This document shows positions 61,524 through 64,000 of a DNA stretch of 64,000 nucleotides, in pieces. Within the stretch, counting starts at the first letter, position 1. The number at the start of each line of letters is the position of its first letter. Source of the DNA: Streptomyces sp. KMM 9044. Its GTDB lineage: Bacteria > Actinomycetota > Actinomycetes > Streptomycetales > Streptomycetaceae. The DNA is taken from positions 6,820,001-6,884,000 of the forward strand of contig NZ_CP113910.1 in assembly GCF_024701375.2 (NCBI RefSeq), in the 5' to 3' direction. Made by a program: the position numbers and the translations under genes. The notes beneath the pieces are model-generated. The model saw only the letters and a program-made list of their open reading frames with translations, made no database searches and was not told where the DNA came from.

Positions 61524-61531
61524 AAGCGCTT
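61524..61531. promoter_or_regulatory. LacI-type operator core upstream of the pectate lyase gene
   Basis: AAGCGCTT is a perfect palindrome within GGCAAGCGCTTTC, resembling the centre of LacI/GalR-family operators, 111 bases upstream of the pectate lyase start. No LacI gene is in the window. Confidence 0.5.
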
Positions 61532-61552
61532 TCTGGTCAACGCCTCGGACAG

Positions 61553-61774
61553 TCATATTCGGTCGTCTGTCAGGACGGTCGTGAGTAGCGGCGGTACGGC
61601 GGTTGGCGATGCCCGCGACGAGGACGTCGCCCGCCTCTCACCGTTCGTACGGCACCGCACCAGCATGCTCGGCCGGTATCCCGTCCGGTCCCTGAGCCGC
61701 CGGACGGCCTGCGCGCGCTGCGCGACAAGGACGCCACCGACGACGAGTGATGCGGCGATGGCGTACGGCGTCAT
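61553..61774 (-). CDS. Possible small membrane protein
   Basis: A 73-codon frame from ATG 61774 with one hydrophobic stretch (YAIAASLVVGGVLVA) followed by basic residues. The RBS is weak and the C-terminal half looks random, so it may be a chance ORF in an intergenic region. The rest of the gap 61414-61966 shows no other coding region. Confidence 0.3.
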   Translation of the reverse strand: MTPYAIAASLVVGGVLVAQRAQAVRRLRDRTGYRPSMLVRCRTNGERRATSSSRASPTAVPPLLTTVLTDDRI

Positions 61775-61966
61775 CGGCTCGTCATGGTCGTGGCCATCCT
61801 GACCAAGGCGCACCTACTGGTCAGCGACCCGCAAGGGGTTCCGGGGGCCGTCTCGCCGGTCAGAGCGGTGACAGCTTCGCGGGCCGGTCCGTGCCGTGCA
61901 TGGACCGGCTGTCGGGCGGCGTGTCATCAAGGCGGCAAGGCGGCGGTGAGGGAAGGCAGGAGAGGG

Positions 61967-62836
61967 TCATAGCCGTGCTGCCGTGCGGATCAGCCCGGCG
62001 AGGGCGAGGGAGCGGCTGTGCGCGGGCCAGGCGATGTGGGTGACGACGGGAGGTGCGTCGGTCAGGGGGACGGCGGTGTGCTCGGCCCACAGCCAGGCGC
62101 GGGCTGAGTCGGGGAAGACGGCCGCGGTGCGTCCGAGGGCGATCAGCTGGGCCAGTTGCGTCTGGTCGTGGATCTCGGGGCCCGGGCCGGGGGGATAGGT
62201 GCCGTCGCGGGACCAGCGGGCGAGCGGAAGATCGGGGATGCTGGTGATGTCGGCCAGGGACAGAGTCCTGTGCGCCGCGAGAGGGTGCCCGGCGGGCAGA
62301 ACGGCGATCTGCCCCTCGGTCATCAGTTCCTCGCTGTCGAACCCGGCGAGGGAGTTGAACGGCGCGTGCATGAGCGCCACATCCGCGCGGCCGTCGCGCA
62401 GCATCTCTCCCTGCTCGCACGTACCGCTCGGCAGCACCTCGATCTCGGCGGCGCCGGGCTCGGCCGCGTAGGCGTCGAGGAGCTTGTGCAGCAGTTCGTG
62501 GGACGCGCCGGCCTTCACCGCCAGCACCAGGCGGTTGCGGGGACCGCCAGGGCTGTCGGCGCCACCGGCGCGGCGGGCGCGGCGGGCGGCGGCGGCGGTC
62601 GCGTCGAGGGCCGCGCGGCCCTCGTGCAGCAGCACCTCTCCGGCGCTGGTCAGAGCGACGCCGCGGCGGCTGCGGTCCAGCAGGCGAACACCAAGACGCC
62701 GCTCGAGCTGCTGGATCGCCCGGGACAGCGGTGGCTGGGCCATGCCGAGGCGCTCGGCGGCGCGGCCGAAGTGCAGTTCCTCGGCAACAGCGACGAAGTA
62801 CCTCAACTCACGGGTCTCCAAGGTGTCCACAGCCAC
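61967..62836 (-). CDS. LysR-family transcriptional regulator
   Basis: A 289-residue LysR regulator. The DNA-binding part (ELRYFVAVAEELHFGRAAERLGMAQPPLSRAIQQLERRLGVRLLDRSRRGVALTSAG) spans residues about 8-65, a linker helix follows, and the effector domain runs LVLAVKAGASHELLHKLLDAYAAEPG to the end. GTG 62836 has GGGAG six bases upstream and is preferred over GTG 62830. It is divergent from the aldo/keto reductase gene, with a perfect T-N11-A palindrome just 12 bases upstream of its start, so it surely regulates that gene and itself. Confidence 0.92.
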   Translation of the reverse strand: MAVDTLETRELRYFVAVAEELHFGRAAERLGMAQPPLSRAIQQLERRLGVRLLDRSRRGVALTSAGEVLLHEGRAALDATAAAARRARRAGGADSPGGPRNRLVLAVKAGASHELLHKLLDAYAAEPGAAEIEVLPSGTCEQGEMLRDGRADVALMHAPFNSLAGFDSEELMTEGQIAVLPAGHPLAAHRTLSLADITSIPDLPLARWSRDGTYPPGPGPEIHDQTQLAQLIALGRTAAVFPDSARAWLWAEHTAVPLTDAPPVVTHIAWPAHSRSLALAGLIRTAARL

Positions 62837-62847
62837 AGCGTACTCCC

Positions 62848-62868
62848 GTGATACCTGACGGGTATCAC
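62848..62868. promoter_or_regulatory. LysR binding site
   Basis: GTGATACC (62848-62855) and GGTATCAC (62861-62868) are perfect inverted arms with a 5-nt spacer, containing the T-N11-A pattern typical of LysR boxes. It is next to the lysR start in the divergent region. Confidence 0.75.
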
Positions 62869-63044
62869 AAGGCATCGGGTCGGTATTGGATGCGCCGCTC
62901 GTCTGCGAGCGAACATCTACGGCATGGGCAAAGCGAAGTCCGCGCCGGTGACCGACCCAGACAGCGGCCCACGAAAAGCGGCGCATCGCGTGACACGCGG
63001 CCCTCTGTAACATCCCGCCCAGCAGAAAGACCAAAGACACAGCC

Positions 63045-63917
63045 ATGAACACACCCTCCACGTCATTGTCCGGCGGCACCTGGATGCTGGGCGATCTGAC
63101 CGTCACCCGTTTCGGCTACGGCGCCATGCAGCTCGCCGGCCCCGGGGTCATGGGCCCGCCCGCCGACCACGACGGTGCGCTCGCCGTCCTGCGCGAGGCC
63201 GCCGACCTGGGGATCACCCACATCGACACCGCCGGTGCCTACGGACCACGCGTCACCAACCAGCTGATCCGTGAAGCGCTGCACCCCTATCCCGCATCGC
63301 TGCACATCGTGACCAAGGTCGGCGCGGTCCGCGACCGACAGGGCGGCTGGCCCCCCGCCCGGCAGCCCGAAGACCTGCGCCGCGCCGTCCACGAGAACCT
63401 TGAGGACCTCGGCCTCGATGCGCTCGACGTGGTCAACCTCCGGCTCGGCGATGCCCAGGGGCCCCGGCCCGGCTCGCTCGCCGAGCCCTTCGAGGCCCTT
63501 GCCGAACTCCGGCAGCAGGGCCTGATCCGACACCTCGGAGTGAGCAACGCGACCGCGGAACAGGTCAGCGAGGCGCAGGCGATCGCACCGATCGTGTGCG
63601 TGCAGAACATGTACAACCTCGCCTACCGCCAGGACGACGAACTGATCGACGACCTCGCCGCCAAGAACATCGCCTACGTGCCGTTCTTCCCGCTCGGCGG
63701 CTTCACCCCGCTGCAGTCCTCGGAACTCTCCGCCGTGGCCGCCCGGCTGAACTCGACGCCGATGTCGGTCGCCCTGGCATGGCTGCTGCGGCGGTCGCCG
63801 AACATCCTGCTCATCCCCGGCACCTCGTCTGTGACGCACCTGCGCGAGAACGTCGCCGGCGTGGGACTTCCGCTCTCCGACGAGGAACTCGCCGAGTTGG
63901 ACAAGATCGGCCACTAG
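63045..63917 (+). CDS. Aldo/keto reductase
   Basis: A 290-residue AKR-fold NADPH-dependent oxidoreductase. Visible features are VTRFGYGAMQLAGPGVMGPP near residue 20, the catalytic Asp/Tyr region GITHIDTAGAYGPRVTNQLIREAL near 57, the catalytic Lys in LHIVTKVGAVRD near 87, IRHLGVSNATAEQV near 163, and the cofactor-binding end LLIPGTSSVTHLRENV near 262. The usual catalytic His after DVV is replaced (DVVNLRLGDAQ), as in several bacterial AKR13/pyridoxal-reductase-like proteins. Control by the divergent LysR protein is likely. Substrate unknown. Confidence 0.93.
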   Translation: MNTPSTSLSGGTWMLGDLTVTRFGYGAMQLAGPGVMGPPADHDGALAVLREAADLGITHIDTAGAYGPRVTNQLIREALHPYPASLHIVTKVGAVRDRQGGWPPARQPEDLRRAVHENLEDLGLDALDVVNLRLGDAQGPRPGSLAEPFEALAELRQQGLIRHLGVSNATAEQVSEAQAIAPIVCVQNMYNLAYRQDDELIDDLAAKNIAYVPFFPLGGFTPLQSSELSAVAARLNSTPMSVALAWLLRRSPNILLIPGTSSVTHLRENVAGVGLPLSDEELAELDKIGH

Positions 63918-63960
63918 CAGGACCGAGGGCTGGCGGACGATGTGATGTAGGCAGCATGCT

Positions 63961-63986
63961 GCCGCCCGGTGGCGCCACCGGGCGGC
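63961..63986. terminator. Perfect palindrome after the aldo/keto reductase gene
   Basis: GCCGCCCGGTGGC (63961-63973) and its complement (63974-63986) are directly joined, giving a 26-bp perfect palindrome 43 bases after the stop. A terminator is the simplest reading. Confidence 0.7.
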
Positions 63987-64000
63987 TCCACTGCACCAGG

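Overview
The window is a piece of a Streptomyces (or very close actinomycete) chromosome. Base composition is very GC-rich with strong third-position G/C, starts are often GTG, AGGAGG-type ribosome binding sites are common, and many neighbouring genes overlap by ATGA or GTGA. Several families are typical of the genus: DUF397, DUF5709, DUF5997, DUF6397, DUF4142, an orphan Roadblock/LC7 protein, paired SWIM and SNF2 proteins, and a ROK-controlled xylose locus. No rRNA, tRNA, CRISPR array, secondary-metabolite megasynthase or intact transposon was seen.

Layout. 1-5.3 kb: two coupled acyl-CoA dehydrogenases, a secreted PI-PLC/GDPD-like protein, a tiny membrane protein, DUF5519, a frameshifted DUF4180 gene and TerD. 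5.3-6.2 kb: an insertion scar with an IS481 remnant abutting a MITE. 6.3-10.5 kb: xylose use (ROK repressor, xylB, divergent xylA), with a likely operator in the xylB/xylA gap and an exact 128-bp tandem duplication across the ROK start. 10.6-25 kb: mostly ordinary chromosomal genes (SWIM/SNF2 pair, methyltransferase, PPOX oxidoreductase, Roadblock, DUF6397, TesB, Ski2-like helicase, YdjM-like hydrolase, L31B, DUF5709). 25.5-30.5 kb: an arsenic-resistance island with trxA, trxB/arsT and arsC on one strand, and arsR, acr3, a micro-ORF and arsO on the other; a broken second ArsR gene lies beside it. 30.6-37.9 kb: a heterodimeric ABC exporter, a MarR regulator divergent from a second ABC exporter, and a short MltG-like protein. 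38-41.3 kb: a second ArsO-like oxidoreductase, YjbQ, and a graveyard of GH3, GH43 and SDR fragments. 41.4-45.4 kb: two universal stress proteins and a KhtTU-like antiporter pair. 45.5-52.5 kb: a MerR/sliding-clamp fusion (frameshifted), DUF397, DUF5997 divergent from an HTH-less LysR-type sensor domain, DUF4142, a decayed GH127 gene, a HAD phosphatase and an Lrp regulator. 52.8-64 kb: FUSC protein, a second MITE-like element, lactonase, CbiX, a BadF-type sugar kinase, uracil-DNA glycosylase, a BNR-repeat protein, a secreted pectate lyase, and a LysR regulator divergent from an aldo/keto reductase.

The genes form small independent modules rather than one large cluster. Two themes recur. One is plant cell-wall sugar use: the xylose locus and pectate lyase look intact, while GH3, GH43 and GH127 genes are dead. 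The other is redox and toxicant defence: ars genes, thioredoxin system, exporters, USPs and flavoproteins. At least six otherwise well-conserved reading frames carry one- or two-base indels, mostly in short G/C runs, so assembly error must be weighed against real decay. The points I find most worth following are the MerR/sliding-clamp fusion, the DUF5997/LysR-sensor pair, the complementary asymmetry of the ABC pair, and the two MITE-like elements.
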